64,000 bases of DNA from Lactobacillus xujianguonis (GCF_004009905.1 NZ_ML136872.1:1-64000), one strand, 5' to 3'; positions 9,077 through 20,084 are shown, counted from the stretch's first letter. Numbers and translations are program-made. Notes: a model not told the origin generated them from the letters alone.

Positions 9077-10927
9077 TTACTTGTCTGGGTCTACTTTGTG
9101 GAAACTACCATCTTGAGCTCCACCATTGTTACCTGGGTTTGGATTACCACCTTGCGGGCCTTGAGGACCTGCTTGACCAGCAGCACCCTGGGCACCACCA
9201 TTTTGTTGGTAAAGCTTAACGGCTAAATCTTGAGCAGCCTTGGATAAGGCATCCTTCTTTTCCTTCATTTCATCCAAGTTGTTGTCCTTTTGAGCCTTCT
9301 TCAAAGCTTCAAGGGCATCTTCAACTGGCTTGCGGTCACTGTCAGAAAGTTGATCCTTAGTGTCCTTCAAAGTCTTGTCAGTAGTGAAGATCAATTGGTC
9401 AACTTCATTTCTAAGGTCTGCTTCTTCCTTACGCTTCTTATCTTCGTCAGCGTGTTCTTCAGCATCCTTTTGCATCCGCTTGATTTCTTCATCTGACAAA
9501 CCGGATGAACTCTTAATGGTAATCTTTTGTTCCTTACCAGTACCCATATCCTTAGCAGATACGTTAACAATACCGTTCTTGTCGATATCAAAGGTAACTT
9601 GAATTTGAGGAACACCACGTGGTGCTGGTGGAATATCAGTTAATTCAAAGCGGCCAAGAGTCTTGTCGTCAGCAGCCATTGGACGTTCACCTTGCAAAAC
9701 GTGAACATCTACAGCTGGTTGGTTATCAGCAGCAGTTGAGAAGATTTGACTCTTTGAAGTTGGGATTGTAGTGTTTCTGTCGATTAACTTAGTGAAGACA
9801 CCACCCATGGTTTCAATACCAAGTGACAATGGAGTAACATCAAGCAAAACGATGTCCTTAACATCACCTGAGATAACCCCACCTTGAATAGCTGCACCTA
9901 AGGCAACAGCTTCGTCAGGGTTAATTGAGTGGTCTGGTTCCTTGCCAGCCCATTCCTTAACAGCCTTTTGAACTGCAGGAATACGAGTTGAACCACCGTT
10001 TAAGATAACTTTATCAATGTCGTTAACAGTTAAACCAGCATCCTTTAAAGCATTGTCAAATGGGATCTTAGTCTTGTCAACTAAGTCACTAGTCAATTCA
10101 TCAAACTTAGCACGAGTAAGGTCTGCTTCAAGGTGTAATGGACCAGCTTCACCAGCTGAGATGAATGGAAGTGAAATGTGGGTTGAAGATACACCTGACA
10201 AGTCCTTCTTAGCCTTTTCAGCAGCATCCTTTAACCGTTGCATTGCCATCTTGTCCTTAGACAAGTCAACACCATTTTCATCCTTAAAGTTCTTGATTAA
10301 CCAATCCATGATCCGGTTATCAAAGTCATCACCACCAAGGTGAGTATCACCGTTAGTTGACAATACTTGGAAGACACCGTCACCTAATTGAAGAACAGAA
10401 ACATCGAAAGTACCACCACCAAGGTCGTAAACTAAGACCTTTTCATCTTGGTCTTTGTTCAAACCGAAGGCTAAAGCTGAAGCAGTTGGTTCGTTAATAA
10501 TTCTCTTAACGTTTAAGCCAGCAATCTTACCAGCATCCTTAGTAGCTTGACGTTGAGCATCGTTAAAGTAAGCAGGTACAGTAATAACTGCATCAGTTAC
10601 TTCTTCACCCAAGTAGTCTTCTGAGAACTTCTTGATGTATTGCAAAATAAAGGCTGAAATTTCTTGTGGAGTGTATTCCTTGTCGCCAACCTTTACTTTG
10701 TAATCAGCTTCACCCATGTGACGCTTGATAGAAACGATCGTGTTAGGGTTAGTAATCGCTTGACGCTTTGCAACGTCACCAACTTGGATATCGCTATCTT
10801 TGAAAGCAACTACTGAAGGAGTAGTCCGGTTTCCTTCTGGGTTAGTAATAATCTTTGGTTCTTTACCTTCAAGAACTGCAACTGCTGAGTTAGTAGTCCC
10901 AAGGTCAATCCCAATAACTTTTGACAT
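9077..10927 (-). CDS. dnaK: Chaperone DnaK (Hsp70)
   Basis: ATP-driven Hsp70 chaperone. The 616-residue protein starts with [13 protein letters not shown] (phosphate-binding loop 1) and shows [12 protein letters not shown] and the [11 protein letters not shown] segment of the nucleotide-binding domain (to about 355), the hydrophobic linker [12 protein letters not shown], the substrate-binding domain, and a Gly/Pro/Gln-rich tail before DPDK. The deletion in the N-terminal lobe typical of Gram-positive DnaK fits the length. It follows grpE by 17 bases in the HrcA-controlled operon. Confidence 0.98.
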   Translation of the reverse strand: MSKVIGIDLGTTNSAVAVLEGKEPKIITNPEGNRTTPSVVAFKDSDIQVGDVAKRQAITNPNTIVSIKRHMGEADYKVKVGDKEYTPQEISAFILQYIKKFSEDYLGEEVTDAVITVPAYFNDAQRQATKDAGKIAGLNVKRIINEPTASALAFGLNKDQDEKVLVYDLGGGTFDVSVLQLGDGVFQVLSTNGDTHLGGDDFDNRIMDWLIKNFKDENGVDLSKDKMAMQRLKDAAEKAKKDLSGVSSTHISLPFISAGEAGPLHLEADLTRAKFDELTSDLVDKTKIPFDNALKDAGLTVNDIDKVILNGGSTRIPAVQKAVKEWAGKEPDHSINPDEAVALGAAIQGGVISGDVKDIVLLDVTPLSLGIETMGGVFTKLIDRNTTIPTSKSQIFSTAADNQPAVDVHVLQGERPMAADDKTLGRFELTDIPPAPRGVPQIQVTFDIDKNGIVNVSAKDMGTGKEQKITIKSSSGLSDEEIKRMQKDAEEHADEDKKRKEEADLRNEVDQLIFTTDKTLKDTKDQLSDSDRKPVEDALEALKKAQKDNNLDEMKEKKDALSKAAQDLAVKLYQQNGGAQGAAGQAGPQGPQGGNPNPGNNGGAQDGSFHKVDPDK

Positions 10928-10944
10928 GTATATTTCTTCCTCTC

Positions 10945-11523
10945 TTATTGTGCAACTACAACCATTGCTGGTCTTAATGTCCGATCTTTATACTGATATC
11001 CTTTTTGCAAAACCTGAACAACGTGATCTTTTTGATCATCATTTTCGGCTGCAACAGTTTGTACAGCTTGATGTAATGTCGGATCAAATTTTACGCCGTC
11101 AGCCTCAATCTCAACAATGCCATGATCCTTCATTGATCTGACAAGTGATTCCAGGGTCATTTCGACACCCTTCTTCAATTGCTTAGAAGCATCATCATCT
11201 GCTTTAACACCTAAGGCCCGTTCCAAATTATCCATTGCTGGCAAAACGTCCTTAGCTAAGCTTTGAGATTCATACTTAATCAGTTGAGCTCGTTCTTTTG
11301 AATAGCGATTTTGCGCATTTTGAATTTCTGCTTCGCTACGCAAATATTTATCTTCAAGCTCCTTATTCTTAGCTTCAAGTTCTTTGATTTGAGCTAAAAG
11401 CTTTTCCTTGTCGTCAACTTCTTTTTTGGGCTTTTCCTCTTTAGTTTCAGGTTTAGCCTTCTTTTTAGGAGCAACGTCTTTTTCATCTAAATTCTTTTCG
11501 CTAGGAAATTCTTCCTTACTCAC
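10945..11523 (-). CDS. grpE: Nucleotide exchange factor GrpE
   Basis: Homodimeric exchange factor that releases ADP from DnaK. It has 192 residues: a charged Lys/Glu-rich N-terminus (1-40), a long coiled coil (about 40-90, heptads such as [19 protein letters not shown]), and the beta-wing head with [19 protein letters not shown] and RPAMVVV near the C-terminus. Located between hrcA and dnaK, it should be induced by heat through HrcA. Confidence 0.97.
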   Translation of the reverse strand: MSKEEFPSEKNLDEKDVAPKKKAKPETKEEKPKKEVDDKEKLLAQIKELEAKNKELEDKYLRSEAEIQNAQNRYSKERAQLIKYESQSLAKDVLPAMDNLERALGVKADDDASKQLKKGVEMTLESLVRSMKDHGIVEIEADGVKFDPTLHQAVQTVAAENDDQKDHVVQVLQKGYQYKDRTLRPAMVVVAQ

Positions 11524-11544
11524 GCGGCTAACCTCCTTTTATTT

Positions 11545-12588
11545 TTATTGAAATTTTCCGTAATAATCGAGCAATTTCTTGGCTAGCTCGTTTCTAAAGT
11601 ATTCAAGTAATCCAATCATCTGCGAATATGGCATATTAGTTGGACCAAGTAAGGCAATTGTTCCTTTTCCGTGCTCACCGACATTATAAGTAGCAGTTAA
11701 TAAACTGTAATTCTTCAGCAGTTCATTTGGTAATTCTGAACCTAAACGAACTTGGACTGGAAAATCACTGTCTTTACTTTCGCTATTCAGCAAGCTTGGA
11801 AAGAGATCATTCTTGTCAACTAATTCATAAAGCGACCGTAAATCTTGGACATCCTCTTTAGAACTATTGTTAAGCAAATTAATTTGACCATCAACATACA
11901 TCTGCTCACTAGCGGCATCTTTTAAAACATCTTCCACTAAGCTTAACAATTCACCGGTATGTTCACCACCAATTTGGTAATTAGACAAACCTTGTAATAG
12001 TTGAGGTGTAATTTGCTTTAAGCTCTTACCGACCAACTCATCATTAATCATGCGAACGGCTTTTTCAATTTCATCCCCATGAATATTGTGTGGTAAGGCA
12101 TAAACTTGATTCTGCACATTACCATCATTGGTTACCAGAATCGCCATCACCTGCCGATTAGACAAAGGGACAATTCTAAAACCTGTAACAGTAACATTGT
12201 GGCTCTCCGGTCCTTCCGCAAAAGCAGTATAATTAGTCAAATCTGACAAAATCTTAGCTGCTTCTTGGACTATTTCATTTACCTGGTGGAAAGGACGATC
12301 CAATTGATAACCAATTTGATTATAAATTGAATCTGGCAACTTTAAAGGTTCAACTAAGTTATCTAGATAATAGCGATAACCTTCAGTTGAGGGTACCCGA
12401 CCACTTGAGGAGTGCGTCTTTTCAATCAAGCCTTTTTCTTCCAAGACGGCCATTTCATTTCGAATGGTTGCACTTGAAACTTTAATTGGTAATTGTTTCA
12501 TCACTGTCTTTGAACCAACAGGTTCATGCTCTTGTGTGAAATCTCGAATAATTGTTTTTAAAATTAATTTTTGACGCTCGGTCAACAT
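11545..12588 (-). CDS. hrcA: Heat-shock repressor HrcA
   Basis: Binds CIRCE operators and represses the dnaK operon (and usually groESL). The 347-residue protein has an N-terminal winged helix ([17 protein letters not shown], then [27 protein letters not shown]), a dimerisation GAF-like part, and ends with AKKLLDYYG. The frame extends eight codons upstream to a GTG, but that extension reaches into the operator region; the ATG at 12588 has GAGGG eight bases before it. Two CIRCE boxes upstream show autoregulation. Confidence 0.96.
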   Translation of the reverse strand: MLTERQKLILKTIIRDFTQEHEPVGSKTVMKQLPIKVSSATIRNEMAVLEEKGLIEKTHSSSGRVPSTEGYRYYLDNLVEPLKLPDSIYNQIGYQLDRPFHQVNEIVQEAAKILSDLTNYTAFAEGPESHNVTVTGFRIVPLSNRQVMAILVTNDGNVQNQVYALPHNIHGDEIEKAVRMINDELVGKSLKQITPQLLQGLSNYQIGGEHTGELLSLVEDVLKDAASEQMYVDGQINLLNNSSKEDVQDLRSLYELVDKNDLFPSLLNSESKDSDFPVQVRLGSELPNELLKNYSLLTATYNVGEHGKGTIALLGPTNMPYSQMIGLLEYFRNELAKKLLDYYGKFQ

Positions 12589-12605
12589 AAATATCGCCCT
12601 CACTT

Positions 12606-12632
12606 TTAGCACTCGAAATTCTCAGGTGCTAA
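12606..12632 (-). promoter_or_regulatory. CIRCE operator 1 of the hrcA operon
   Basis: TTAGCACTC-N9-AGGTGCTAA compared with the consensus TTAGCACTC-N9-GAGTGCTAA: left arm perfect, two mismatches in the right arm. It lies in the 5' UTR just after the predicted transcription start and 17 bases before the hrcA ATG. Confidence 0.9.
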
Positions 12633-12640
12633 CAAATAAT

Positions 12641-12668
12641 ATTATACTAAAAACTAGCAGAAATACAA
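12641..12668 (-). promoter_or_regulatory. Promoter of hrcA-grpE-dnaK-dnaJ
   Basis: On the minus strand TTGTAT (12663-12668) and a perfect TATAAT (12641-12646), 16 bases apart. It sits exactly between the two CIRCE boxes, the upstream box overlapping the -35 element. Confidence 0.8.
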
Positions 12669-12680
12669 GACGAGTGCTAA
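12654..12680 (-). promoter_or_regulatory. CIRCE operator 2 (degenerate left arm)
   Basis: CTAGCAGAA-N9-GAGTGCTAA: the right arm is a perfect CIRCE half-site, the left arm matches five of nine. It covers the -35 region of the hrcA promoter, 48 bases upstream of CIRCE 1. Confidence 0.7.
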
Positions 12681-12712
12681 TTGTTTTTGAAATTTATGCA
12701 AATTGACCAAAA

Positions 12713-12750
12713 AAAGAGGAACAGTAGCCTTTTCAGCTCTGTTCCTCTTT
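12713..12750 (-). terminator. Terminator after ribF
   Basis: AAAGAGGAACAG (12713-12724) pairs perfectly with CTGTTCCTCTTT (12739-12750); on the minus strand a T-run follows. It starts seven bases after the ribF stop and isolates the hrcA promoter from ribF transcription. Confidence 0.88.
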
Positions 12751-12757
12751 AAAAATT

Positions 12758-13702
12758 CTATTTTTTATCTAATCCTTCAGCGAAATTCTGTTTGATTTCA
12801 GCTTGATCTTTTTGAAGTTGTTCTTTTAACTGTTCCAGACTATCAAACTTAATTTCACCACGCGTATATTTATACCATTTGATCGCAATCGGTTGATCAT
12901 AAATGTCTTCATTAAAATCAAAAATATTTGATTCAATATAGATTTTACGTTCTTGATCAATTGTGACATTATAACCAACACTGGTCATCGAGTTGTACCA
13001 ATGATTGTTAACTTTGGTCTTGGTAGCATAAACACCAACTTTAGGAATGGCCTTTTTATCAGTCCAAACCAAGTTAGCCGTTGGAAAGCCCAATTTATGA
13101 CCATTGCGCTTGCCATGGCCAACCGTTCCACTCATCACATAGTGACTGCCAAGTAGATCATAAACTTCTTCCATTTTACCCTCAGTAATCGCCCGACGAA
13201 TTTCAGTTGAACCAATCTTTTCGCCGTCCACCGTTTGCTTGGCAACTTTCACAATTTCAAAGCGTCCCTTAGCAAAAGCAGGTAAATGATCCATATTAGC
13301 CAAGTCTTTTCGGCCATAAGTATAATCAAAGCCAGCCACAACTGTATTAGCCTGCAGCTTGATAATCACATTATCAACAAATTCTTGCCCAGATATTTGA
13401 CTAAAAGCAGTCGTAAACTTCATCACTACTAAATAATCTACGCCTAACTTTGCCATTTTTGCAGCTTTTTCTTCTAAGGTATCAATATAAATGAAACTCT
13501 TATTTTTGGCATAAACCTCGCTAGGATGGCGATCAAACGTCATCACCATTAATGGTAAGTGTTTTTCATCAGCAAGTTTGCGGGCAGTGGCAATTAAGTG
13601 TCGATGACCTAAATGAACGCCATCGAAAAAGCCTAGGGCTAAAACAACTTGACCCGTAGTAATTTTATTTTTAACTGGATAAGTTAAATGGACAATTTCC
13701 AT
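12758..13702 (-). CDS. ribF: Bifunctional riboflavin kinase/FAD synthetase
   Basis: Makes FMN from riboflavin and ATP, then FAD. The N-terminal adenylyltransferase half has GFFDGVHLGHRHL (HxGH type) and IGSTEIRR; the C-terminal kinase half has GHGKRNGHKLGFPTAN and ends near YDQPIAIKWYKYTR. I place the start at 13702 (314 residues) because GAAGGAAG precedes it. An in-frame ATG at 13726 overlaps the truB stop as ATGA and would add eight residues; both are possible. It follows truB directly, as in many Firmicutes. Confidence 0.93.
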   Translation of the reverse strand: MEIVHLTYPVKNKITTGQVVLALGFFDGVHLGHRHLIATARKLADEKHLPLMVMTFDRHPSEVYAKNKSFIYIDTLEEKAAKMAKLGVDYLVVMKFTTAFSQISGQEFVDNVIIKLQANTVVAGFDYTYGRKDLANMDHLPAFAKGRFEIVKVAKQTVDGEKIGSTEIRRAITEGKMEEVYDLLGSHYVMSGTVGHGKRNGHKLGFPTANLVWTDKKAIPKVGVYATKTKVNNHWYNSMTSVGYNVTIDQERKIYIESNIFDFNEDIYDQPIAIKWYKYTRGEIKFDSLEQLKEQLQKDQAEIKQNFAEGLDKK

Positions 13703-13722
13703 CCTATCTTCCTTCGTTTCAC

Positions 13723-14616
13723 TCATTCATTTGCTAGTAACATTAAATCGGGGCGATATCCATCTTTAGTTTTCTGATAAATCGCCTTAACTTTTCCATT
13801 GTACCGTAATGCTACTTTTTTTGCATCCGTTTTCAGGTCTATTCTGGCACCATTTTTTACTTTTAGCCACTTTCCTGCATTCAAATCAATCATTTCATAG
13901 TCTTTAAAGAAAGCATCAATCGGTTGAATCAAGGCACTGGCTTGGTCGGGATTTGCTTCAATCGTACTTAATTTAACTGCCTGACTTAAGTCAAAACCAG
14001 AACTTGCCGTACGACGTAACTTAGTCATGACAGCGGGAACATTAAGCTTTTCACCCAAGTCATTGACTAATGATCTGACATAGGTCCCTTTACTGCATTT
14101 AATTTCAAAATCAAAGCTTTCTTGTCCTTTTTCTGCATCAAAGCTTGGATCATTGATTAAACGATAATCATAAATGTCAACACTTCTTTTAGGACGTTCA
14201 ACGGGAACTCCTTCCCGTGCATATTCATAAAGGTGTTTGCCATTAACTTTGACGGCTGAATAAATTGGTGGCACTTGTTCAATTTTTCCTTTGAACAAGT
14301 CCATCCCTGCTTGAATTTCCGTTGCAGAAAAAGCCGTAGTTAACTTCTGTTCACGCAAAATTTTGCCATCAGTATCATAAGAATCTGTCGCAAAACCAAA
14401 CAAGCCTTCACCTCGATATGCCTTTGGTCTAGTATGCATCAATTCGATTAGTTTAGTGGCTTGCCCAATGGCAATTGGTAATACCCCAGTTACTTTAGGA
14501 TCTAAGGTGCCAGCGTGACCAATTTTTCTAATATGTAGCGCCTTACGTAGATGATACACAACATCAGCACTGGTCATGCCCTGATCTTTATCAATTACTA
14601 AAATTCCATTTAACAT
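13723..14616 (-). CDS. truB: tRNA pseudouridine(55) synthase TruB
   Basis: Isomerises U55 in the T-loop of tRNAs. 297 residues; the N-terminal [13 protein letters not shown] motif, the catalytic Asp in GHAGTLDP (Asp39), the [18 protein letters not shown] segment and [15 protein letters not shown] are all present, followed by a PUA-like C-terminal domain. A terminator separates it from rbfA upstream. It overlaps or nearly touches ribF. Confidence 0.96.
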   Translation of the reverse strand: MLNGILVIDKDQGMTSADVVYHLRKALHIRKIGHAGTLDPKVTGVLPIAIGQATKLIELMHTRPKAYRGEGLFGFATDSYDTDGKILREQKLTTAFSATEIQAGMDLFKGKIEQVPPIYSAVKVNGKHLYEYAREGVPVERPKRSVDIYDYRLINDPSFDAEKGQESFDFEIKCSKGTYVRSLVNDLGEKLNVPAVMTKLRRTASSGFDLSQAVKLSTIEANPDQASALIQPIDAFFKDYEMIDLNAGKWLKVKNGARIDLKTDAKKVALRYNGKVKAIYQKTKDGYRPDLMLLANE

Positions 14617-14636
14617 AAATTATCCCTGTCTATAAC

Positions 14637-14663
14637 AAAAAAGCGCCTTAACAGCGCTTTTTT
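14637..14663 (-). terminator. Terminator after rbfA
   Basis: AAAAAAGCGC (14637-14646) pairs with GCGCTTTTTT (14654-14663) around CTTAACA. The stem reaches the rbfA stop codon and is followed by Ts on the minus strand. It marks the end of the rimP-rbfA operon. Confidence 0.88.
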
Positions 14664-15028
14664 TAATTACCATTTCTTTCAGCGTCTTGCTTCTTAACTT
14701 GAGCAATCAACCGATCAATCTTGCTACCGTATTTAACTGAGTTATCTCGCTTAAAAATTAATTCAGGGACTTTATAAACCGTTAACACTTGTCCTAGCAA
14801 GTGACGGATCATACCCTTAGCTTTTTCAAAACCTGCAGCCACTTCTTCTTCTTTAGCTGCATCTTCAGTTAAAAGACTGTAGTAAATCGTGGCATAAGAT
14901 AAATCATTAGTGCATTCCACCGCTGTGATTGTAACTTCACTTAAACGGGGATCACGAATGTTCTTTTGCAAGATTTTAGTTGTTTCGCGGAGGATTTCTC
15001 CTTCAACACGACCAATTCTGTGTTTCAT
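14663..15028 (-). CDS. rbfA: Ribosome-binding factor A
   Basis: Binds the 30S precursor and helps mature the 16S 5' end, important in the cold. 121 residues with the KH-like fold: HRIGRVEGEILRE at the start, IRDPRLSEVTITAVE and the conserved FKRDNSVKYGSKIDRLI near the C-terminus. It follows infB by about 20 bases with a strong AGGAGG site and closes the operon. Confidence 0.96.
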   Translation of the reverse strand: MKHRIGRVEGEILRETTKILQKNIRDPRLSEVTITAVECTNDLSYATIYYSLLTEDAAKEEEVAAGFEKAKGMIRHLLGQVLTVYKVPELIFKRDNSVKYGSKIDRLIAQVKKQDAERNGN

Positions 15029-15048
15029 GTTTTCCTCCTTAAAAAGGT

Positions 15049-17685
15049 CTACTTAGGTTCAACTTGTTGCATTTCGTAAACTTCGAATTCGTCACCGATC
15101 TTAATATCGTTGTAATCCTTGATGGTCAAACCACAGTCGTTACCTTCTTTAACTTCCTTAACGTCATCCTTGTAACGCTTAAGAGAAGCAATTTCACCGT
15201 CATACTTAACGATGCCGTCACGAATAACTCTAATCTTAGCATCGTTCTTAACTAGACCCTTATCAACGAAGGAACCAGCAATAGTACCAACCTTGGATAC
15301 CTTCCAAGTTTCACGAACAGTAAGGTTACCAATAACTTTTTCTTCGTAAGTTGGTTCAAGCATACCCTTCATAGCTGAAGTTACGTCGTCAATTGCCTTG
15401 TAAATAATACTGTAAAGACGAATATCAACGCCGTCAGTTTCTGCCTGACTCTTAGCAGTAGCAGTTGGACGAACATTGAACCCAATGATAAAGGCATTTG
15501 AAGCACCGGCCAAAGTAACATCTGATTCATTAATGGCACCTACACCAGAGTGAATAATGTTTACGCGAACGCCTTCAACTTCAATCTTTTCAAGTGATTG
15601 TTGCAAAGCTTCAACAGAACCTTGAACATCAGCCTTAAGGACAATGTCAACTTCCTTCATATTTTCCTTCTTCATAGTATCGAAGAGGTTATCAAGAGTT
15701 ACGTGTTGAACATTTTCACGAGACTTTTGCAAAGCTTGTTGAGCTCTAGCTTCACCAACTGAACGAGCAGTCTTTTCGTCTTCAAATTCAACTAACTTAT
15801 CAGCTGATTCTGGGACATCATTTAAACCAGTAATTTCGACAGGCATTGAAGGAGTTGCCTTCTTAACTTGACGACCACGGTCGTTAGTCATAGTACGTAC
15901 CCGGCCAAAAGTATTACCAACAACGATTGGATCACCAACATTCAAAGTACCTTGTTGAACCAAAAGGTCAGCTACTGGACCACGTCCACGTGACAAACGT
16001 GCTTCTACAACCGTACCAATAGCCATTTGAGTAGGATCAGCCTTTAATTCCATTACATCAGCTTGAAGCAAGATCATTTGTAGTAAATCATCAACGTTTT
16101 CACCAGTCTTGGCTGAGATCTTAACGAAGATAGTGTCACCACCATAATCTTCTGGGATCAAACCGTACTTCATTAATTGTTCAGTAACGTGTTGTGGGTT
16201 AGCACCTGGAACATCCATCTTGTTGATGGCAACAATGATTGGCACATTGGCACTCTTGGCGTGGTCAATAGCTTCGATAGTCTGTGGCATAACCCCGTCG
16301 TCAGCAGCAACAACCAAAACAACAATATCAGTAATTTCCGCACCACGGGCACGCATGTTAGAGAAGGCTGCGTGTCCTGGAGTATCAAGGAAAGTAATTA
16401 GGCGATCATCAAGACGAACTTGGTAAGCACCGATCTTCTGGGTGATACCACCAGCTTCATGTGCTGAAACATGAGTATGACGCAAACGGTCAAGTAAAGT
16501 AGTCTTACCGTGGTCAACGTGACCCATGATCGTAACAACAGGTGGACGCTTAACTTGCTTATTAGATTCCTTAGCAGCTTTCATCCGCTTGTCGTAAAGC
16601 TTATCAATATCAGAAATATCTTCATGAACTTTTTGCTTTGCATCAATTCCGTATTCGGCAGCTAATAATTCAATCGTATCCTTATCCAATGATTGGTTTT
16701 GGTTAGTCATAACCCCAAGCATGAATAATTTCTTAACGATTTCTGCTGGTTCACGGTGTAAAAGCTTGCCTAAGTCTTGCGCGTTCATTCCTTCTTCATA
16801 AACTAAAGTTTCTGGTAATGGACGTTCCTTACGCTTAGTTGGTTGCTTCTTTGGTTGTTCATGTTGACGCTTCTTATTCTTGCGACGTTTTCTTTCTTGA
16901 CGATCTGAGTGATCGTTATGAGAATTAGCAAATTGGTTTCTGCCCTTACGTCCTGGCTTACCAGTATTACGGCCATGACCATTGCCGTTACGTCTTTCTT
17001 CCTTAGGCGCTTCATTTAAACTAACTTTAGGAACCACTGGTTCATTATTACGTCTAGGAGTTGAAGCGTTATTCCGATTTTCAGCTGGTTTATTCTTCTT
17101 GAAACGAGCTGGAGATGGTTTTAAGATCTTTGGACCAATTGTCTTCTTTTCCACTTTTTCGGCCTTTGGCTTTTCTTTAACTTGATGACTTTTTACTTCT
17201 TTATTTGGTTGAGTATTCTTCTTAGGATTCTTCAATTGTTCGTGATATTCTTGCTTAACCTTTTGTGTCTGTTTGTTTAAAGTAGTTTCTTCTGCACGTT
17301 GCTTTTGCTTAAATTGCTTGAGCAGGTTACGTGCATTAGTGCTTGATCTACCTTGCTTTTGCGCTTGATCATTATTAGAGTGATCATGACGCCGCTGATT
17401 ATTGCGCTTTTTTGGTTTATTATTTTTCTTATTTTCAGACTTCTTTTCATTCTTGCGAATAGAAGATACTGAAATCTTGATCTTACTACTCTTTTTAGCA
17501 GTATTCTCTTGCTTTTTAACGGGAGCGGAGTTTTGGAAACTACCCTTTAATTTCTTCACCTGTGCATCATCAATTGATGACATATGATTTTTCACATCAA
17601 AGCCAAGGTCCTTTGCTTTTTGAACCACAACTTTGTTATCGATGCCTAATTCTTTTGCGACTTCGTAAATTCGTTCTTTAGCCAT
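15049..17685 (-). CDS. infB: Translation initiation factor IF-2
   Basis: GTPase that places initiator tRNA on the 30S subunit. From the ATG at 17685 it has 878 residues: an N-terminal IF2N domain, a very basic low-complexity region (about 55-290, rich in K/N/Q), a second IF2N-like domain, the G domain with GHVDHGKTT (about 388-396), DTPGHAAF and NKMD, then domains II-IV. An in-frame ATG six codons earlier lies inside ylxQ; the AAGGAG box supports 17685. Confidence 0.96.
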   Translation of the reverse strand: MAKERIYEVAKELGIDNKVVVQKAKDLGFDVKNHMSSIDDAQVKKLKGSFQNSAPVKKQENTAKKSSKIKISVSSIRKNEKKSENKKNNKPKKRNNQRRHDHSNNDQAQKQGRSSTNARNLLKQFKQKQRAEETTLNKQTQKVKQEYHEQLKNPKKNTQPNKEVKSHQVKEKPKAEKVEKKTIGPKILKPSPARFKKNKPAENRNNASTPRRNNEPVVPKVSLNEAPKEERRNGNGHGRNTGKPGRKGRNQFANSHNDHSDRQERKRRKNKKRQHEQPKKQPTKRKERPLPETLVYEEGMNAQDLGKLLHREPAEIVKKLFMLGVMTNQNQSLDKDTIELLAAEYGIDAKQKVHEDISDIDKLYDKRMKAAKESNKQVKRPPVVTIMGHVDHGKTTLLDRLRHTHVSAHEAGGITQKIGAYQVRLDDRLITFLDTPGHAAFSNMRARGAEITDIVVLVVAADDGVMPQTIEAIDHAKSANVPIIVAINKMDVPGANPQHVTEQLMKYGLIPEDYGGDTIFVKISAKTGENVDDLLQMILLQADVMELKADPTQMAIGTVVEARLSRGRGPVADLLVQQGTLNVGDPIVVGNTFGRVRTMTNDRGRQVKKATPSMPVEITGLNDVPESADKLVEFEDEKTARSVGEARAQQALQKSRENVQHVTLDNLFDTMKKENMKEVDIVLKADVQGSVEALQQSLEKIEVEGVRVNIIHSGVGAINESDVTLAGASNAFIIGFNVRPTATAKSQAETDGVDIRLYSIIYKAIDDVTSAMKGMLEPTYEEKVIGNLTVRETWKVSKVGTIAGSFVDKGLVKNDAKIRVIRDGIVKYDGEIASLKRYKDDVKEVKEGNDCGLTIKDYNDIKIGDEFEVYEMQQVEPK

Positions 17686-17689
17686 CCAA

Positions 17690-18001
17690 TCACACTCCTT
17701 CATTAATATTCTTTGCTAATGCCTTAGCAAAACCTTGATCGGTAATTCCGATGACTTTCCGCTTTTTGCCAATTGCATGTGCTAATTCATCCGCTGTAAA
17801 AAGATCAACTAACTGTACATTAGCCTTGCGGACTGCCCGGTTAACTTTTTCAAGTGAATTTTCATGTAAGTCACTAGCAATAATTACTACTTTTACCTTT
17901 TGCTTAGCTAAACCCATAATTACGGTTTCAGTTCCCGCAATCACTTTGCCAGCTCGCATCGCTAAACCTAATAAATTTAGCGCTTTTTGTTTATTTTGCA
18001 A
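17690..18001 (-). CDS. ylxQ: L7Ae-family ribosomal/RNA-binding protein YlxQ
   Basis: A 103-residue L7Ae/L30e-fold protein, probably a kink-turn RNA binder. Visible: [18 protein letters not shown] at the N-terminus and [16 protein letters not shown], where L7Ae proteins contact RNA. It lies between ylxR and infB as in Bacillus and Lactobacillus, overlapping neither; its TGA stop is four bases before the infB ATG. Exact role in ribosome function is not settled. Confidence 0.9.
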   Translation of the reverse strand: MQNKQKALNLLGLAMRAGKVIAGTETVIMGLAKQKVKVVIIASDLHENSLEKVNRAVRKANVQLVDLFTADELAHAIGKKRKVIGITDQGFAKALAKNINEGV

Positions 18002-18003
18002 AA

Positions 18004-18300
18004 TTATTTATCACCAAATAATTCTTTTCTAGCCTTTTGGTGGTCAACATATGCATAAAGCTCTTCATAAAACGATTCTGGTACTTTTGCACCAAGACTA
18101 CGTTCTAAGACGCCCTTTTCTTTAGCTGCTTCAATTTTAGTTGGATCTAAAGAAACATATGCTCCACGTCCAGGCTTTTTACCGGTTGGATCAACCGCAA
18201 CATTTTTCTCTTTATCAATGACAATACGCACTAATTCTTTTTTAGGTTGCATTGTATTAGTCAAAAGATCCTTCCGCATTGGGATTTTTCTTTTTTTCAA
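18004..18300 (-). CDS. ylxR: YlxR-family RNA-binding protein
   Basis: A basic 98-residue protein of the YlxR (DUF448) family with the signature motif GRGAYVS and the preceding R-x-x-MRKDLL...KKELVRIV arrangement. Members bind RNA or nucleoid targets; in some Firmicutes YlxR influences RNase P or transcription. It is in the conserved place between nusA and ylxQ. Confidence 0.9.
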   Translation of the reverse strand: MKKRKIPMRKDLLTNTMQPKKELVRIVIDKEKNVAVDPTGKKPGRGAYVSLDPTKIEAAKEKGVLERSLGAKVPESFYEELYAYVDHQKARKELFGDK

Positions 18301-18314
18301 AAGATCACCAATCC

Positions 18315-19514
18315 TTACTCTTCAGTATTATCTTCGCCGTTATCAGTATCTGCTGCTTCAGCTTCATCATTAGCTTCTTCTGCAGTAGTGTCTTCAGCAG
18401 TGGTATCTTCAACTGCAGTATCAGTCGTTGATTCATTATCTTCATTGTCATCAGACTTAGCGTCTTCATCAACAAATTCAACTTCTGATTCAGGACGAAT
18501 ATCAATCTTATAGCCAGTCAAACGCGCTGCTAAACGAACGTTTTGGCCTTTCTTCCCGATTGCCAAAGATAATTGATAATCTGGCACAATGACTAAAGCG
18601 CTCTTTTCATCTTCGTCTTCACTAAATTGAACCGCAATAACTTCTGATGGGTTCAATGCATTAGCGATAAAGTCTGATGGATCTTCTTCGTACTTAACGA
18701 TATCGATATTTTCGCCGCCTAATTCGTTAACGACGTTTTGGACACGGGCACCACGTTGACCAACACAAGTACCAACTGGATCAATGTTAGGGTCACTTGA
18801 CTTCACAGCCATCTTAGTTCTGTCACCGGCTTCACGCGCAATTGAAACAATTTCAACAGTGCCATCATAAATTTCTGGTACTTCTTGTTCAAACAACCGC
18901 TTAACCATATCTGGAGCAGTTCTTGAAACAACGATTTGGGCACCCTTAGAATCAGAACCAACGTGAGTTACTAAAACCTTAATTTGATCTTGTGGGTTAT
19001 AGGTTTCATTTGGCATTTGATCACGACGAGGCATAACTGCTTCAACGTTGCCAATTTTAACATAAACAAAACGGTTGTCGCTACGTTCAACTGTACCAGT
19101 AATCAATTCATCTTCATATTGTGAGTATTCGTCAATGATGTGATTTCTTTCAGCTTCACGTAAACGTTGCATGATTACTTGCTTAGCAGTTTGGGCAGCA
19201 ATCCGGCCGAAGTTCTTTGGTGTTACTTCAAAACGAATTTCATCGCCAACTTCATAAGCACGGTTAATTGCTAAAGCATCTTCCAAGCTAACTTCTAAAC
19301 GATCATCTTGAACTTCATCAACAACCGTTTTAACAGCCATTACCTTGAAATTACCTTTGGCAGGATCAAAGTCAACTTCAACATTTTGTGCTTGATTATA
19401 GTTCTTTTTATATGCAGCTACTAAAGCGGCTTTAATTGCGTCAACAATTACATCTTGCTTGATGCCCTTCTTATCTTCTAAGGTAGCAAACGCTTCTAGC
19501 ATTTCTTTAGACAT
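18315..19514 (-). CDS. nusA: Transcription elongation/termination factor NusA
   Basis: Binds RNA polymerase and nascent RNA and controls pausing, termination and antitermination. 399 residues: RNAP-binding N-terminal domain (to about 125), S1 domain (around 135-200, ITGTVERSDNRFVYVKIGN), KH1 and KH2 (VGTCVGQRGARVQ and AIGKKGQNVRLAARL). After about residue 345 comes a strongly acidic tail rich in D, E and T, longer than in B. subtilis NusA and common in lactobacilli. A hairpin in the leader of its operon could be an autoregulatory target. Confidence 0.96.
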   Translation of the reverse strand: MSKEMLEAFATLEDKKGIKQDVIVDAIKAALVAAYKKNYNQAQNVEVDFDPAKGNFKVMAVKTVVDEVQDDRLEVSLEDALAINRAYEVGDEIRFEVTPKNFGRIAAQTAKQVIMQRLREAERNHIIDEYSQYEDELITGTVERSDNRFVYVKIGNVEAVMPRRDQMPNETYNPQDQIKVLVTHVGSDSKGAQIVVSRTAPDMVKRLFEQEVPEIYDGTVEIVSIAREAGDRTKMAVKSSDPNIDPVGTCVGQRGARVQNVVNELGGENIDIVKYEEDPSDFIANALNPSEVIAVQFSEDEDEKSALVIVPDYQLSLAIGKKGQNVRLAARLTGYKIDIRPESEVEFVDEDAKSDDNEDNESTTDTAVEDTTAEDTTAEEANDEAEAADTDNGEDNTEE

Positions 19515-19532
19515 AAGTTTTAATCAGCCTTT

Positions 19533-20012
19533 CTAAAATTCAATTGCAAAACGGACATTTGCAATTAACTTACGGGGAATCGTCAATGTCTTGCGTCTTG
19601 TTTTAATTTTAACTTCTAACTCAATTGCCTCATCATTGTAGGATTTGAGTGTTCCTTCATATATCTTTTGGCCATCGATTTTTTGATAAAGACCAACATG
19701 AATATAATCATCCTTGGCCTTTTCCCAATCTTTAGCCGTCTTAATTGGCCGCTCTGCCCCTGGAGACGAGAGTTCCAAAACATATGGATCAGGTAACGGA
19801 TCAGGATCTAAGGAATCGAGTTTTTCTGAAACTAATTCACTTAAATCAGCGATTTCATTAATATCAATACCGCCGGGTTGATCCTTATCAACGTAGACCC
19901 GTAGATAATTTTGACCCTTTTCTTTTACATATTCAATATCAACGAATTCATCATTACGTTCAGTAATAATGGGTTCGATTTCTGAACGAACAAGATCTGT
20001 AACTTTAGACAA
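19533..20012 (-). CDS. rimP: Ribosome maturation factor RimP
   Basis: Needed for 30S subunit maturation. I take the TTG at 20012 as start (159 residues, MSKVTDLV): it has GGAGGAAA six bases upstream and gives the usual family length. A GTG at 20054 would extend the frame by 14 codons, but these lie inside the leader hairpin. Features are [17 protein letters not shown], the SELVSEKLD segment and [14 protein letters not shown], a RimP hallmark. First gene of rimP-nusA-ylxR-ylxQ-infB-rbfA. Confidence 0.94.
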   Translation of the reverse strand: MSKVTDLVRSEIEPIITERNDEFVDIEYVKEKGQNYLRVYVDKDQPGGIDINEIADLSELVSEKLDSLDPDPLPDPYVLELSSPGAERPIKTAKDWEKAKDDYIHVGLYQKIDGQKIYEGTLKSYNDEAIELEVKIKTRRKTLTIPRKLIANVRFAIEF

Positions 20013-20029
20013 AAACTTTCCTCCGTAAT

Positions 20030-20056
20030 AAAAAGAGTGAGCATTACTGCTCACTC
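20030..20056 (-). promoter_or_regulatory. Terminator-like hairpin in the rimP-nusA leader, candidate attenuator
   Basis: GAGTGAGCA (20035-20043) pairs perfectly with TGCTCACTC (20048-20056), 4-base loop, followed on the minus strand by TTTTTATT and then at once by the rimP ribosome binding site. It lies downstream of the promoter at 20085-20112, so it is in the 5' UTR of the operon and could regulate it. Confidence 0.7.
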
Positions 20057-20084
20057 GAATTTACCTATTCGAACTTCAAGACTT

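Noticed and set aside
9290-11141. Plus-strand ORFs opposite dnaK and grpE
   Set aside because: Antisense shadows with biased composition and no ribosome sites.
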